In this document: one piece after another, positions 42,962 to 51,798 of the stretch | Numbering within the stretch: position 1 is the first letter of the stretch | Layout: every line of letters begins with the position of its first letter | Assembly: GCF_022606355.1 (NCBI RefSeq) | Contig: NZ_JAHHZQ010000002.1 | Coordinates: 1 to 64,000, forward strand | Reading direction: 5' to 3' | Length of the DNA stretch: 64,000 nt | From: Leifsonia shinshuensis | Lineage (GTDB): Bacteria > Actinomycetota > Actinomycetes > Actinomycetales > Microbacteriaceae | Position numbers and translations under genes: made by a program | Notes under the pieces: generated by a model | What the model was told of the DNA's origin: nothing | The model's database searches: none | The model's input: the letters and a program-made list of their open reading frames with translations, nothing else

Positions 42962-44224
42962 GTGACCCGAACGTCCGACAAGCCCGCATCGGCAGAGACC
43001 GCCACTGCCGCCACCCACCAGCCCAGACTGTTCCTCTGGCTGTTCCTCGTGAACGCTGTGCTGCTCTCCTGCTATGCCGCGTTCATCGTCATCTTCGTGC
43101 CGAACCAGGTGCAGAACATCGATCCGGCGCAGAAGGTCGGCAACCTGGCCATCGTCACGACCGCAGCCTCCATCGCCACGATCTTCGTGCAGCCGCTCGT
43201 CGGCGCGTTCTCCGACCGCACCCGCAGCCGCCTCGGCCGACGGGCGCCGTGGGTGCTGATCGGAGCGTCCGGCGCAGCGGTGTTCATGCTGCTGCTCGCC
43301 GGCGCCGCCACCCTGCTCTGGGTCACGATCTTCTACGTCCTCGTGATGATCCTGCTGAACACGCTCAACGCGCCCATCCCGGCGATCATCACCGACCGCG
43401 TCCCCGTCCGCAGCCGAGGTGTCGCCTCCGCCGTGCTCGCGATGGGCACGCTCGTCGGGATGGGCGCCGGCGTCATCGTCGCCGGCTACTTCGCCGAGCT
43501 CATCGGGATCGGCTACGGCGTCTTCGCGGCGCTCGTGCTGCTCTCGGCGTTCGGCTTCGTGCTGTTCAACCGCGATTTCTCGTCGAAGGACGCCGAACGC
43601 ACGCCGTTCAGCTGGCGCGACTTCTTCGCCGGGTTCTGGGTGAGCCCGCGCAAGCACCCCGACTTCGCGTGGGCGTTCGCGGCGCGGTTCCTGATGATCC
43701 TCGCGTACCAGGGCGTGCAGAGCTACCTGCTCTACATCCTCCGCGACCACATCCACCTGAGCGTCGACGCCTCCAACTCCTTCGCCGGGGTGCTGACGAT
43801 CGTCCAGCTGCTCGCCGCCCTCGTCAGCACCTACGCCTCCGGCAAGCTCTCCGACCGCCTCCATCGCCGCAAGCCGTTCGTCATCGGCGCCTCCCTGATC
43901 ATGGGATGCGCCCTCGCGATCCCCCTGGTCTGGCCGACCACGGCCGGGATGATCGCCCTCGCCGCGCTCTTCGGCTTCGGTTACGGGGTGTACCTCAGCG
44001 TGGATCTGGCACTGATGACACAGGTCCTCCCCGCGGAGGGCGTCTCGTCCGGCCGCGACCTGGGCATCCTCAACGTGGCCACGACACTGCCGCAGGCGCT
44101 CACGCCGCTGGTGGCCTGGGCGCTGATCAGTGTCTCGGGAGGCTACGCGTCGATCTTCGTCGCCGGTATCGCCTTCGCCGTGCTCGGCGCGGTCGCGATC
44201 CTGCCGATCAAGGGAGCGCGATGA
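42962..44224 (+). CDS. MFS transporter (GPH/sugar-cation symporter-like)
   Basis: A 420-residue permease with about 12 transmembrane helices. The GTG at 42962 follows GAAGAGGAG. The loop 2-3 signature is GAFSDRTRSRLGRRAPW, and the matching half-site in the second half is GKLSDRLHRRKPFVIG. This SDRTRxRxGRRxPW form is typical of sugar symporters. Its stop overlaps the DUF2804 start (GATGATG), making a two-gene operon. With the operator at 42899 it belongs to regulon III and probably moves the same glycoside, or a breakdown product. Confidence 0.88.
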   Translation: MTRTSDKPASAETATAATHQPRLFLWLFLVNAVLLSCYAAFIVIFVPNQVQNIDPAQKVGNLAIVTTAASIATIFVQPLVGAFSDRTRSRLGRRAPWVLIGASGAAVFMLLLAGAATLLWVTIFYVLVMILLNTLNAPIPAIITDRVPVRSRGVASAVLAMGTLVGMGAGVIVAGYFAELIGIGYGVFAALVLLSAFGFVLFNRDFSSKDAERTPFSWRDFFAGFWVSPRKHPDFAWAFAARFLMILAYQGVQSYLLYILRDHIHLSVDASNSFAGVLTIVQLLAALVSTYASGKLSDRLHRRKPFVIGASLIMGCALAIPLVWPTTAGMIALAALFGFGYGVYLSVDLALMTQVLPAEGVSSGRDLGILNVATTLPQALTPLVAWALISVSGGYASIFVAGIAFAVLGAVAILPIKGAR

Positions 44225-45237
44225 TGGGGACGCGGCAGATCGCAGAGCGCGAGCTCACCGAGCCCGTTTCCCTCGTCCTCCCGAACGGCCGGCTGAACCG
44301 TGCGGCCGTGGGCTGGACCCGCAAGCCGCTGCACGACACCTCCGGCATCGGCGGCCGGCACGGCTGGGGCCGCAACAAACACTGGGAGTACTGGGCGGTC
44401 ACGTCGCCGACGCACCTGCTGGCGCTGACCGTCTCGTCGCTCGACTACTCCGGCGTGCACTCGGTGATGGTGCACGATCGCACCACCGGCGAGACCATCG
44501 AGCACGGCATCGTGGCTCCGCCGTGGACACGGCCGACGCTGCCCGCGTCGCTCGGCGACGGCCCGGCACGCGCTTCCGCCCGCGGCCTCGAGATCGAGCT
44601 GAGCGAGGCGAACGCCGGCACCCGGCTCGTCGCCCGCACGGACGCGGTCGCCCTCGACGTTCTGGCCGCCCTTCCGGCCGGTCACGAGCGTCTGGGCGTG
44701 GTCGTGCCGTGGAGCGACCGGCGCTTCCAGTACACGGTCAAGGACGTGGCACGACCGGCGACGGGAACCGTGACCGTGCGCGGCACGACGACCGAGCTCG
44801 CGACCGGCGACACCTGGGCCGTGCTCGACCACGGCAGGGGGCGCTGGCCGTACCGGGTGCGTTGGAACTGGGGCGCGGCCTCCGGCGAGCAGGGCGGCAG
44901 GACTGTCGGCCTGCAGATCGGCGGACGCTGGACAGACGGCACCGGCACCACCGAGAACGCGACCGTGCTCGACGGCCGCCTCCACAAGCTCCACGACCAG
45001 CTCGAGTGGACGTACGACGAGAGCGACTGGCTGCGTCCCTGGCACATCAGGGGCGGAGAGGTCGATCTGCGCTTCGAGCCGTTCTGGGACCACGTCAGCC
45101 GTACCGAGCTCGGCGTCGTCGGCAGCCGTGGTCACCAGTGCTTCGGGCATTTCGCCGGCACGATCCCGACCGTGGAGGGTCCGCTGCTCGTCGACGGCCT
45201 CCTGGGCTGGGCCGAGGACGTCCGCAACCGCTGGTGA
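44221..45237 (+). CDS. DUF2804 family protein, copy 1
   Basis: A 338-residue soluble protein of family DUF2804. Landmarks are AVGWTRKPLHDT, WGRNKHWEYW (about 55-65), VVPWSDRRFQYTVKD (about 160), AVLDHGRGRWPYRVRWNWGAASG (about 200-222), GGRWTDGTGTTEN (about 238), DGRLHK and a terminal QCFGHFAG. The Trp, Arg, Asp and Asn-rich conserved sites suggest an active or ligand site, but no function is established that I know of. ATG 44221 overlaps the MFS stop, so the two are coupled. It is one of three paralogues in regulon III. Confidence 0.85.
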   Translation: MMGTRQIAERELTEPVSLVLPNGRLNRAAVGWTRKPLHDTSGIGGRHGWGRNKHWEYWAVTSPTHLLALTVSSLDYSGVHSVMVHDRTTGETIEHGIVAPPWTRPTLPASLGDGPARASARGLEIELSEANAGTRLVARTDAVALDVLAALPAGHERLGVVVPWSDRRFQYTVKDVARPATGTVTVRGTTTELATGDTWAVLDHGRGRWPYRVRWNWGAASGEQGGRTVGLQIGGRWTDGTGTTENATVLDGRLHKLHDQLEWTYDESDWLRPWHIRGGEVDLRFEPFWDHVSRTELGVVGSRGHQCFGHFAGTIPTVEGPLLVDGLLGWAEDVRNRW

Positions 45238-45268
45238 GCACACGGCGCCGTGCCTCTCGGCGGAGTTC

Positions 45269-45580
45269 TCAGCGCGCGATCGCCGGCGCCCGCGCCGGGA
45301 AACTCGCGGGCAGTTCGGCCAGCAGGCTGTAAGCGACGCCGTCGGCACACACGTCGCCGCGCAGCCACGCCCGGGCATACGCGTCGCTGTACTGGACGAC
45401 CACGAGGTCGTGCGGCGCCTCGCCCGCGAGGATGACCGCGCGTACGGTGCCGGAGCCGGCCGGGCCGCTCAGGAGGGCGCGGTATCGCTCGCCGGACGCA
45501 GGCGCGTCTGGGCCGGCGGGATCGAGCTCATCGGCCGCGACGCGCAGCACGGACGGAAGCGCGGAGGTCGAGGGTGACAT
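45269..45580 (-). CDS. Hypothetical protein, 103 aa
   Basis: A small protein of unrecognised family. ATG 45580 has GAAGGAG upstream. The sequence contains ADELDPAGPDAPASGERYRALLSG, VRAVILAGEAPHDLVVVQYSDAYARAWLRGD and ends ASFPARAPAIAR; a single compact alpha/beta domain is likely. It lies 130 nt downstream of the second DUF2804 gene on the same strand and might be transcribed with it. Confidence 0.6.
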   Translation of the reverse strand: MSPSTSALPSVLRVAADELDPAGPDAPASGERYRALLSGPAGSGTVRAVILAGEAPHDLVVVQYSDAYARAWLRGDVCADGVAYSLLAELPASFPARAPAIAR

Positions 45581-45710
45581 GGGGACTCCTTCGTCGCACG
45601 TGATCAGGAAAGGTCGGGCGGGACGCGGCAATCGGCGGGGCCGCGCCCCGCCCGTGCTCCGGCGGCGCCGTGGATGCGCCTCGCACTCCGGAGCGGTCGG
45701 GGACGTCAAC

Positions 45711-46742
45711 TCACCAGCGGCGTTCGACCTCCTCCACGTGACCGAACACGCCGGAGAAGGTCACCTCCTCGCCGGCGAGGACGACACGGCCGTCGTAGCG
45801 GCCGAAGCAAGTGTCGCCGCGGCTGTACACCAGCCAGCGGTCGAAGAGGTGCTGCGTGTGGTGTTCCGGCGTGAAGACGATCTCGACATCGGGGCCGGTG
45901 ATCGTCCAGGGTGCGGTCCAGTCCGTCGGGTCGTAGCGCCAGTCGAGGTGGTTCTCGATCTTGTGAAGGCGCCCGTCGACCCGCAGCCAGTTCTCGCTCG
46001 ACGGCGTACCGTCGGTCCATTTGCCGCCGAGCTGGATGCCGAGGTCGCGGCCATCGGAGGTGCGGCCGACGCCGGCGCCCCAGTTCCAGAACGTGAAGTA
46101 GGGCCACCTCCCCCGGCCGCGGTCGTGCACGGCGGAGGACGAGAGCGCCTCCACCGGGTGGGTGACACCGTCCACGACGACGACGCCCTCCGCCGCGAGG
46201 CAGTTGTCCTTCTTGGTGTACTGGAAGCGGCGGTCGCTCCACGGCACCACGACGCCCATCGACTCGTGCGCGGGGTCGGCGAGAACGTGGATGTCGGCCT
46301 GGATGCGCGGCGACTCGGCGTAGAGATGCATGCCGGTGCCGCGCGGGGTGAGGCGCACCATAACGTCCTTGCGCCTGGCCTCCATCGGCCCGTGGTTGAA
46401 CGGGTCGCGCATGCCGCCCGGTCCGGGCAGCCAGGTGTTGCCGCCCTGGTGGATCTCGCGGTAGCCGTCACGCTCGGTGAAACCGACCGAGACGTTGGCG
46501 CGGTAGTCGTGGTGCGAGATGTTCATCGTCACGATCGCGTCGGGCGTGGTGACGGCCCAGTACTCGAAGCGCTTGTTGCGGCCCCAACCGGGCAGCCCGG
46601 TGCGGTGCAGGGCGCGTCGGGTCCAGCCGACGGACTCCTGGTTCAGGAGGCCGCTCGGGAGGCACAGGTCGACGGGGGCGACGATCTCGCGTTCGGCGAC
46701 GGACTCGCCTCCCGGGGCGACCGGGCGCAGGGGTAGTCTCAC
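45711..46742 (-). CDS. DUF2804 family protein, copy 2
   Basis: A 343-residue DUF2804 paralogue. Matching sites are SVGWTRRALHRTGLPGWGRNKRFEYW, VVPWSDRRFQYTKKD, VHDRGRGRWPYFTFWNWGAGVG, LGGKWTDGTPSSEN, DGRLHK and DTCFGRYDG. The GTG at 46742 has GAAAGAGAG upstream. It is the last gene of the locus III ABC operon, 35 nt after the MalG-type permease. That position is occupied by the GH1-like glycosidase in locus II and the beta-helix protein in locus I, which suggests a role in processing the imported sugar. Confidence 0.85.
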   Translation of the reverse strand: MRLPLRPVAPGGESVAEREIVAPVDLCLPSGLLNQESVGWTRRALHRTGLPGWGRNKRFEYWAVTTPDAIVTMNISHHDYRANVSVGFTERDGYREIHQGGNTWLPGPGGMRDPFNHGPMEARRKDVMVRLTPRGTGMHLYAESPRIQADIHVLADPAHESMGVVVPWSDRRFQYTKKDNCLAAEGVVVVDGVTHPVEALSSSAVHDRGRGRWPYFTFWNWGAGVGRTSDGRDLGIQLGGKWTDGTPSSENWLRVDGRLHKIENHLDWRYDPTDWTAPWTITGPDVEIVFTPEHHTQHLFDRWLVYSRGDTCFGRYDGRVVLAGEEVTFSGVFGHVEEVERRW

Positions 46743-46777
46743 GGGACTCTCTTTCGGTGAAGGGGAACGGTGGGGTC

Positions 46778-47671
46778 TCAGCCCTTGGTGGCGCCGTCGG
46801 CGAGGCCTCGGATCAACCACTTCTGGACGACGAGCGCCAGCACCACGACGGGGATGACGGTGAGCGTGCCGGCTGCCGCCAGCGCACCCCAGTTGGCGCC
46901 GTGCTCGGTGTCGCCGACCATGCCGGCGATCGCGACGGGGACAGTCGTCGCGCGGCGGTTGGTCAGCACGAGCGCGAACAGCAGCTCCTCCCAGGCCAGG
47001 ATGATGCTGAAGATGAAGGTCGAGATCAGTCCCGGCGCCGAGATCGGAACGATGATGCGGAAGAAGGCGCCCATGCGCGAGCAGCCGTCGAGCATCGCCG
47101 ACTCCTCCAGCTCCTTCGGCAGCGACAGGAAGAACCCGCGCATCAGCCACATCACGTAGGGGATGACGAACGAGCAGTACGCCAGGATCAGCGTGATGTG
47201 GGTGTCCGTGATCCCGAGCGTCCTCGCGACGAGGAACATCGGCACGGCGAGCGCGATCGGCGGCACCCCGCGCGAGGCGAGGATGAGGACGCCGATCGTG
47301 GCGGCGCCGCGGATCCGCAGCCGGGCCAGCGCGTAGCCGGCCATCGCTCCCGCGACGAGCGAGACCAGCCCCGCGCCGAGGGCGACGATGACGGTGTTCA
47401 CCATCTTCGGCCCGAGACCCTGGCCGACCCACGCCTGCACGTACTGGCTGAGCGTCGGATCGAAGAAGACCGTCGGCGGCACGGTGAAGATGTCGCGCTG
47501 GAACTTGAAGGAGGTGATCACCATCCATACCAGCGGCAGCAGGAACAGGATGCACACGATCACCCCCGACCAGACCCGCCAGCGGTGCCCGGTGCGACTG
47601 CGCCGCCTGGGTGCGCTCGGCCCGGCCCGGCGGGCCGGCTGCGTCGTCGGGCGTTCGGCGGTCGCGGTCAT
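46778..47671 (-). CDS. CUT1 sugar ABC transporter permease, MalG type (locus III)
   Basis: A 297-residue permease with an Arg-rich N-terminus and six transmembrane helices. The EAA loop is divergent (LEESAMLDGCSRMGAFFRIIVPISAPG instead of EAAxxDGA), but the LPKE lead-in and Gly are kept. ATG 47671 overlaps the MalF-type stop (ATGA). Membrane part of the locus III importer; ATPase supplied from elsewhere. Confidence 0.92.
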   Translation of the reverse strand: MTATAERPTTQPARRAGPSAPRRRSRTGHRWRVWSGVIVCILFLLPLVWMVITSFKFQRDIFTVPPTVFFDPTLSQYVQAWVGQGLGPKMVNTVIVALGAGLVSLVAGAMAGYALARLRIRGAATIGVLILASRGVPPIALAVPMFLVARTLGITDTHITLILAYCSFVIPYVMWLMRGFFLSLPKELEESAMLDGCSRMGAFFRIIVPISAPGLISTFIFSIILAWEELLFALVLTNRRATTVPVAIAGMVGDTEHGANWGALAAAGTLTVIPVVVLALVVQKWLIRGLADGATKG

Positions 47672-48591
47672 ACCCGGTCCTCCAGCTTCTTGCTTCCCCA
47701 CAGGAACACCAGCGTGAGAATGGTGGTGATCACCAGCACGATCACGGCCATCGCCGACGACTCGCTGAAGCGGAGCAGCTGGAACGCCTGCTGGTAGATG
47801 AACAGGTTGACGACTTCGGTCGCCGTGCCCGGGCCGCCGTTGGTGGTCGTCAGGATGATGTCGAACATCTTCACCGCGCCGAGCCAGCGCACGATGAAGG
47901 TCGCGGCGATGATCGGGGCGAGCATCGGCAGGCTGACCCGCCAGAGCGTCTGCCACCAGTTGGCCCCGTCGACCTGGGCCGCCTCGAAGACGTCCTTGGG
48001 CAGTGCGAGCAGAGCCGCGGAGGCGATCAGGACGACGAAGGGCACCGACCGCCAGGTGTCGATCAGCACGACGCTGATCATCGCCGTGGCCGGACTCCCG
48101 AACCAGTTGACCGGCGGGAGGCCGACCAGCGAGCCCAGCCAGCCGAGCACGCCCCAGAGCGGGTCGAGCAGCATCTTCCAGATGCCGCCGGAGACGACCG
48201 GCGCGACGACCATCGGGATGAGGAAGAGGGCGCGGAACACTCCGCGCCCCCTCCACTCGGCGTTGAGCAGGAAGGCGATCGCGAACCCGAGGACGATCTG
48301 CAGCGGAAGGGCCAGCACCAGGTAGATGCCGGTGACCACGAGCGAGTTCTGGAAGGACTCGCTGCCCAGCGCCTTCGTGTAGTTCTCCAACCCCACCCAG
48401 GATCCCGGGCTGAAGGTGCTGAGGTCGAAGTGCGAGAAGCTGATCTGCAGGGTGTACAGCAGCGGGTAGGCGAGCACCGCCACCAGGACGACCGTCGCCG
48501 GGATCATGAACGACCAGCGTCCGGCGATGTCCTTCAGGCGGCCCGGCAGGCGCGACCTACCCCTCCGCTGCTTCGAGAGCGCGACCGTCAT
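47668..48591 (-). CDS. CUT1 sugar ABC transporter permease, MalF type (locus III)
   Basis: A 307-residue permease with six transmembrane helices and EAA loop FEAAQVDGANWWQTLWRVSLPML. It starts only 4 nt after the binding-protein stop (48596). Unlike loci I and II, no hairpin separates binding protein and permeases here. Confidence 0.92.
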   Translation of the reverse strand: MTVALSKQRRGRSRLPGRLKDIAGRWSFMIPATVVLVAVLAYPLLYTLQISFSHFDLSTFSPGSWVGLENYTKALGSESFQNSLVVTGIYLVLALPLQIVLGFAIAFLLNAEWRGRGVFRALFLIPMVVAPVVSGGIWKMLLDPLWGVLGWLGSLVGLPPVNWFGSPATAMISVVLIDTWRSVPFVVLIASAALLALPKDVFEAAQVDGANWWQTLWRVSLPMLAPIIAATFIVRWLGAVKMFDIILTTTNGGPGTATEVVNLFIYQQAFQLLRFSESSAMAVIVLVITTILTLVFLWGSKKLEDRV

Positions 48592-48595
48592 CGTG

Positions 48596-49963
48596 CTACT
48601 CCTTCAGCAGGTCGCGGATCTGCTGCGACGCCTTCTTGAGCGCGTCGGAGCTGGAGGTGTCGCCCATCACCGCCGCGCTGGTCTGATCCGCGAGGATCTG
48701 CTGGATGGCGTTGGACTGCACGTCGCGCACGCGCCACATCCTGCCCTTGGCGGCGACGTCGTACGCGGACTGCAGGGTGGTGAAGACCGGAGCCAGCCAG
48801 GCCTGCTGCGGCGTGGAGGCCAGCGTGGACTTGCGGGCGGGGAAGGAGCCGAGGTTGTTGGTGATCCACTTCTCGCCCTCCTTGTCGGTCATCCACTGCA
48901 GGAAGGTCCAGGCCGCCTGCGGGTGCTTGGAGTTCTTGAAGACCGATCCACTCCAGATGCCGCGGTGCGTGCTCGGCCCGGCGGAACCGGCCGGCATGGT
49001 CTGGATGCCGACCTCGTCGGGCGTGAGCTTGGTGACGGCGGGGTCGACCGCGGCCGACTTGTAGGCGCTGCCCCAGGTGAAGATCGTGGCGACCTTGCCC
49101 TGGCGGAAGGCGTCGAGCGGCTCGGTGTAGTTGTAGGCGGTAGCCCCTGGGGGCGCGTATTTGAGCAGGTCGATCTGCGTCTGCAGGGCTGCGATTCCGG
49201 CCTTCGTGTCGAAGGTGGGCTTCATGTCGTCACCGAAGAGAGCGCCGCCGTTGGAGTTGAGAACGGCCTGCCAGAACGGTGGGGAGAGCACGCCCTTCTG
49301 CCAGGTGAGGCCGACGGCCCAGGAATCCGGCTTGCCGTCGCCGTTCGTGTCCTGCACGAGCTTGGGAGCCTCGGCGAGGTACTGCTTCCACGTGAGCTCC
49401 GGGGTCGGCTCGGCGAGGCCCGCCTTCTGGTACAGCGACTTGTTGTAGAACATCAGCAGCATGTTCGAGCGCAGAGGAACGCCGTACTGGCCGCCCTTCC
49501 ACTCGCTCGCGGCGAGCGGAGCCGAGTTGAAGTCCGCCCAGTCGTAGCCCTTCTCGGTCCAGGAGGATGCCGCCTTCTTCAGGTCGAGGAGGACTCCTGC
49601 GTTCGCCAGCTGGGGCGCCCACGGGTCGTCGAGCGTGATCAGGTCGTACTGCGGGTCGGGGTCGGTGCCGTTGAGCATGCCCTTGGCCAGCAGGTCGTCG
49701 TACGGCGTCGAGTCGATCGTGACGTCGATGTAGGGGTACTTCTTGTTGAACTCGGGCACCAGTTGCGCCTGCCAGGCCTGCGCGAAGGCGTCGTTGGACA
49801 TCATGGTGATCTTGACGTGCTTGGCAGCGGTGCCGAGACCTCCGCCGTCGATGGCGGCCGGCGTCGCGGTGCTGTCGCTCGTGCCGCACGCGGTGAGCGC
49901 CACGGCGGTGGCCGCGACGGCCACGATGCCGAGCATGCGGCGCACCCGGGGGGTTCGGGTCAT
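48596..49963 (-). CDS. Extracellular sugar-binding lipoprotein (SBP family 1, locus III)
   Basis: A 455-residue lipoprotein (VALTA|C). ATG 49963 is preferred to ATG 49972 because GAGGAG abuts the latter but lies 9 nt before the former. Mature landmarks are VKITMMSNDAFAQAWQAQLVPEFN, DLITLDDPWAPQLANAGVLLDL and YGVPLRSNMLLMFYNKSLYQKAG; a DTNGDGKPDSW loop may bind calcium. It is the first gene of the locus III operon, opposite lacI, behind two operators (50065 and 50090). Confidence 0.93.
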   Translation of the reverse strand: MTRTPRVRRMLGIVAVAATAVALTACGTSDSTATPAAIDGGGLGTAAKHVKITMMSNDAFAQAWQAQLVPEFNKKYPYIDVTIDSTPYDDLLAKGMLNGTDPDPQYDLITLDDPWAPQLANAGVLLDLKKAASSWTEKGYDWADFNSAPLAASEWKGGQYGVPLRSNMLLMFYNKSLYQKAGLAEPTPELTWKQYLAEAPKLVQDTNGDGKPDSWAVGLTWQKGVLSPPFWQAVLNSNGGALFGDDMKPTFDTKAGIAALQTQIDLLKYAPPGATAYNYTEPLDAFRQGKVATIFTWGSAYKSAAVDPAVTKLTPDEVGIQTMPAGSAGPSTHRGIWSGSVFKNSKHPQAAWTFLQWMTDKEGEKWITNNLGSFPARKSTLASTPQQAWLAPVFTTLQSAYDVAAKGRMWRVRDVQSNAIQQILADQTSAAVMGDTSSSDALKKASQQIRDLLKE

Positions 49964-50064
49964 GGGAATCATCTCCTCGTCGTTGTGGAAGATCTGCGAC
50001 GGAGGCCGGCCAACGGGAACTCCTGCCGGGGTCGCAGGAGCCACTCAAGCAGACCGCGCGACAT

Positions 50065-50079
50065 ATTGCAACGTGGAAA
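50065..50079. promoter_or_regulatory. LacI-type operator O1 (locus III)
   Basis: ATTGCAACGTGGAAA; an exact 15-bp match in inverse orientation to 42899-42913. It lies in the divergent SBP/lacI region, about 65 nt upstream of the lacI GTG. Confidence 0.8.
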
Positions 50080-50089
50080 TATTAAGATC

Positions 50090-50103
50090 TGGCAACGTTG
50101 CAA
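50090..50103. promoter_or_regulatory. LacI-type operator O2 (locus III)
   Basis: TGGCAACGTTGCAA, a near-perfect palindrome centred on ACGT. It is 25 bp (centre to centre) from O1 and 41 nt upstream of the lacI start; dual sites fit repressor binding on both divergent promoters. Confidence 0.8.
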
Positions 50104-50144
50104 CAATCCTGGGCCGCGACGGCTGGACCCGTTACGATGGCCGA

Positions 50145-51221
50145 GTGACGACCGATTCCCCGCACCGCGGCCGCCGGCCGGGCGGACCGCCCACCCTGAA
50201 GGACGTTGCGGCGGTCGCCGGCGTCTCGTACCGCACCGTCTCGAACGTGATCAACGGTCACCGGTACATCAGCGAGACCACGCGAGAGAAGGTCGAGGCC
50301 GCGATCGCCGAGCTGGACTACCGGCCGCAACTGGCGGCCAGGCAGCTGCGCAGCGGGCGCAGCAACCTGTTGACGCTCTCGGTGCCTTTCGTGTCCCATC
50401 CCTACTTCGCACAGCTCGCCCACGCCGTGGTCGGGCAGGCCGAGAAGGTCGGCTACGACGTCGTCATCGACGAGACGCGCGGCACCCTCGAGCGGGAGCT
50501 GCGCGTGGCGGCGGGGTTCAAGGCCATCCTCACCGACGGCATCCTGTTCAGCCCGCTGACCATCGACCTCGAACGGTTCGAGGCAGAGCGCGGCCCCACC
50601 CCCCTGGTGCTCCTCGGCGAGCGCTTCCGCTCCGACACGATCGACAGCGTCGTGGTCGACAACATCAGCTCGACGCGCGAGGTCACCCAGACGATGATCG
50701 ACGCGGGCCGCACCCGCATCGCGTTCCTCGGGGACGTCGTCAGCGGAACCATCGGCGCGGCCCCGGCCGACCTGCGTCTCGCCGGCTTCACGAGCGCACT
50801 CGAGGCCGCAGGCCTCACTCCCGCGCGGATCGTCCCGGTCGAGCAGTGGGACCAGGTCAACCCGCACGGCGACTACTCCCGCGAGGAGGGCTACGAGCGC
50901 ACCAAGGAGCTGATCCGGTCGGGCGCCCGGATCGACGGACTGTTCTGCGCGAACGACCTTCTCGCGATCGGCGCTCTGCGCGCTTTCCGTGAGAACGGTG
51001 TGCGCGTGCCGGAGGACGTGGCCGTGGTCGGCTGGGACAACACCGCGGAAGCCGCGTACACCGCCCCGGCCCTGACCACGGTGGCACCGGACATGGACGA
51101 GCTCGCCCGCCTCGCCATCACGGCGATGCTCCGCCGCCTCGACCAGCCCGACGCCGAACCGCAGACGACGCGCGCGCCGTACTCGGTGGTGCGGCGCGAC
51201 TCCTCGGGGGCGCGGGCGTAG
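50145..51221 (+). CDS. LacI-family transcriptional regulator (locus III)
   Basis: A 358-residue repressor from GTG 50145. The DNA-binding helix is LKDVAAVAGVSYRTVSNVING with hinge ARQLRSGRSN. The sugar domain has GLFCANDLLAIGAL, DVAVVGWDNTAEAAYTAPALTTVAPDMDEL landmarks. Its TVSNVING recognition helix is close to that of the locus II regulator (AKTVSNVING), and the operators share CAACGTTG. It probably controls the MFS-DUF2804 operon, the ABC-DUF2804 operon, the GH2 gene and itself. Confidence 0.9.
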   Translation: MTTDSPHRGRRPGGPPTLKDVAAVAGVSYRTVSNVINGHRYISETTREKVEAAIAELDYRPQLAARQLRSGRSNLLTLSVPFVSHPYFAQLAHAVVGQAEKVGYDVVIDETRGTLERELRVAAGFKAILTDGILFSPLTIDLERFEAERGPTPLVLLGERFRSDTIDSVVVDNISSTREVTQTMIDAGRTRIAFLGDVVSGTIGAAPADLRLAGFTSALEAAGLTPARIVPVEQWDQVNPHGDYSREEGYERTKELIRSGARIDGLFCANDLLAIGALRAFRENGVRVPEDVAVVGWDNTAEAAYTAPALTTVAPDMDELARLAITAMLRRLDQPDAEPQTTRAPYSVVRRDSSGARA

Positions 51222-51798
51222 GGTGCGCGCGGGGCGCGCGCTGCAGCCCTGCGTGCCGAGGGGCACTTAGGTGCCCTCAAACGGCCGCTTTAGGGGCGCT
51301 TGCGTGCCCCTCGATCCTTCAGGATGACGTGCGCGCACAGGTCCATGCGAAGCGCAGCGAAGCGAGCGCAGCCCGCGAGCACTGCAATCCCGACCCGGCG
51401 CGACTATGCCGCGCGCCGAGGGGCACGTAGATGCCCCAAAATCGCCGCTTTAGGGGCGCTTGCGTGCCCCTCGATCCTTCAGGATGACGTGCGTGAACAG
51501 GTCCATGCGAAGCGCAGCGCAGCGAGCGCAGCGGAAGAGCACTGCATTCCTTTCCCGGCGTGACCATGCCGCACGCCGAGGGGCACGTGGATGCCCCTAG
51601 GGCGCCGGTTTAGGGGCGTTTGCGTGCCCTTCGGGGCTCGGCTCGGCGGGCGCCCGCGCCGAGGGGCACGTAGGTGACCTTATGCGGCGGTTTTCGGGGC
51701 GGTTACGTGCCCCTCGATGGAGGCGGAAGGGACGGTTACGCGCCCCTCGGCGCGGACACAGGACCCCTGCGCGCCCCTCGGCGCAGGCGCAGCAGCCC
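51222..51798. other. Gene-free repeat region between convergent genes
   Basis: These 577 bases between lacI and the convergent GH2 gene are filled by tandem 160-bp repeats and degenerate palindromes (see 51255-51717). The rest (51720-51798) is a run of short GCGCCCCTCGGCGC-like units. I see no coding sequence. Confidence 0.8.
51255..51645. repeat. 160-bp tandem repeat, two full units and a partial third
   Basis: Units start at 51255, 51415 and 51575 with GCCGAGGGGCAC, a spacing of exactly 160 bp. Each begins with a roughly 60-bp palindrome (GAGGGGCAC...TTTAGGGGCG...GTGCCCCTC), followed by ATCCTTCAGGATGACGTGCG, then GGTCCATGCGAAGCGCAGCG and an AGCACTGCA segment. A further, more degenerate palindrome lies at 51658-51717. 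Confidence 0.9.

Noticed and set aside
51255-51717. CRISPR-like array
   Set aside because: The period is 160 bp with conserved sequence through the whole unit, no variable spacers and no cas genes. It is a palindromic tandem repeat.
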